Assembly: GCF_007671655.1 (NCBI RefSeq)
Contig: NZ_VCGX01000004.1
Location: forward strand, 124,001 to 188,000
Length of the DNA: 64,000 nt
Origin: Marinobacter piscis
Lineage (GTDB): Bacteria; Pseudomonadota; Gammaproteobacteria; Pseudomonadales; Oleiphilaceae
Direction: 5' to 3'
The notes under the pieces were generated by a model that saw nothing but the letters and a program-made list of their open reading frames with translations, made no database searches and was not told where the DNA came from. Made by a program: the position numbers and the translations under genes. This document shows positions 63,639-64,000 of this stretch, piece by piece; position 1 is the first letter of the stretch; every line of letters starts with the position of its first letter.

Positions 63639-64000
63639 TCAGCTGGCCGGATTAAATTCGATGATGGGTGCCTGACTGCGCAGCCGCTCTACCAGAAACT
63701 CCATCACAATACGCACTCTTGCCATTTGCTGTGTGTCCTGGCTTACATGCAGCCACAGGTCAACACTTTCACCCTCAAGCGGGTCTGACAGCCGGCGCAG
63801 CTCTTTTGTGCCCTCTCCCAGAAAACACGGCAATACTGCAAGGCCGGCCCCGGAGCAAGCCAGTGCATGCATTGCATGCAAACTGTTACAGCGGATGTAC
63901 GAAGTAATATTCTTCAGCTGCTTACGATACCAGCGCCCGGTTGCCAGGTGGCTGAATGTGTCGTCCGGTATAATCCAGAGGCAGTCCTCCGGATGGTTTT
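63639..64000 (-). CDS. LysR-family transcriptional regulator, C-terminal part only
   Basis: The frame remains open to the window edge, so the DNA-binding N terminus is missing. Visible are about 119 residues of the effector-binding domain: CLWIIPDDTFSHLATGRWYRKQ, SLHAMHALACSGAGLAVLPCFLGEG and ESVDLWLHVSQDTQQMARVRIVMEFL. The last block matches the end of the LysR substrate domain. Convergent with the transglycosylase-like gene. The target is unknown. Confidence 0.85.
   Translation of the reverse strand, partial: NHPEDCLWIIPDDTFSHLATGRWYRKQLKNITSYIRCNSLHAMHALACSGAGLAVLPCFLGEGTKELRRLSDPLEGESVDLWLHVSQDTQQMARVRIVMEFLVERLRSQAPIIEFNPAS

Noticed and set aside
1-64000. CRISPR arrays, tRNA/rRNA genes, prophage or IS elements
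   Set aside because: No regular short direct repeats, cloverleaf-like segments or mobile-element genes were seen on reading both strands.

Overview
This 64-kb window looks like chromosome from a marine, hydrocarbon- or terpene-using gammaproteobacterium, most likely Marinobacter or a close relative. I infer this from gene content (atu cluster, imelysin/di-haem iron cluster, six-gene Mrp operon with fused MrpA-MrpB, Cpx-type and sigma54-type two-component systems), not from a search. No tRNA, rRNA, CRISPR array, transposase, integrase or prophage gene is visible. Coding density is high and most genes sit in short operons with ATGA or TGATG junctions.

Layout. 1-11.3 kb: acyclic terpene utilisation (atu) cluster in the order atuA (5'-truncated by the window edge), SDR (atuB), geranyl-CoA carboxylase beta (atuC), citronellyl-CoA dehydrogenase (atuD), hydratase (atuE), carboxylase alpha (atuF), SDR (atuG) and a FATP-type acyl-CoA synthetase (atuH). 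Together these would oxidise citronellol or geraniol to acyl-CoA and carboxylate and hydrate the beta-methyl branch. 11.7-24.3 kb: housekeeping and mixed genes, including quinone oxidoreductase, purine permease with apt, FAH-family hydrolase, ABC1 kinase, a sirtuin next to a D-2-hydroxyglutarate-type dehydrogenase divergent from serA, an OmpA-like lipoprotein and two alpha/beta hydrolases. 24.3-27.8 kb: a sigma54 two-component system facing a small secreted protein that has a good -24/-12 promoter. 27.8-35 kb: MscS channel, an orphan 435-465 aa protein, then a Fur-box-preceded cluster of imelysin, di-haem oxidoreductase, imelysin and DUF1513. 35-40 kb: MFS carrier, small membrane and lipoproteins, a membrane-protein gene interrupted by two in-frame amber codons, and an acyl-CoA dehydrogenase. 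40.1-46.2 kb: Mrp Na+/H+ antiporter with a possible leader peptide. 46-54 kb: acyl-CoA ligase, YciH, YigZ, a CpxRA-like system with a His/Gln/Met-rich periplasmic protein, FemAB-like protein and dodecin. 53.8-64 kb: AzlCD and a leucine-type dehydrogenase (branched-chain amino acids), a CaCA exchanger, a second sirtuin, spermidine-synthase-like protein, an ABC-F protein, PpiC, DUF2059, a transglycosylase-like protein and the end of a LysR gene.

The most unusual structure is a family of nine intergenic elements of about 98-110 bp (one expanded to 233 bp). Each has a conserved core of about 52-58 bp that folds into two small hairpins with TCCN loops, enclosed by a perfect inverted repeat of 21-33 bp. 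Outside the innermost few bases the arm sequence is unrelated from copy to copy, yet inside each copy the two arms match perfectly. Seven of the nine copies lie in or just after the atu cluster, several between genes that read in the same direction. I do not know a published name for this family.
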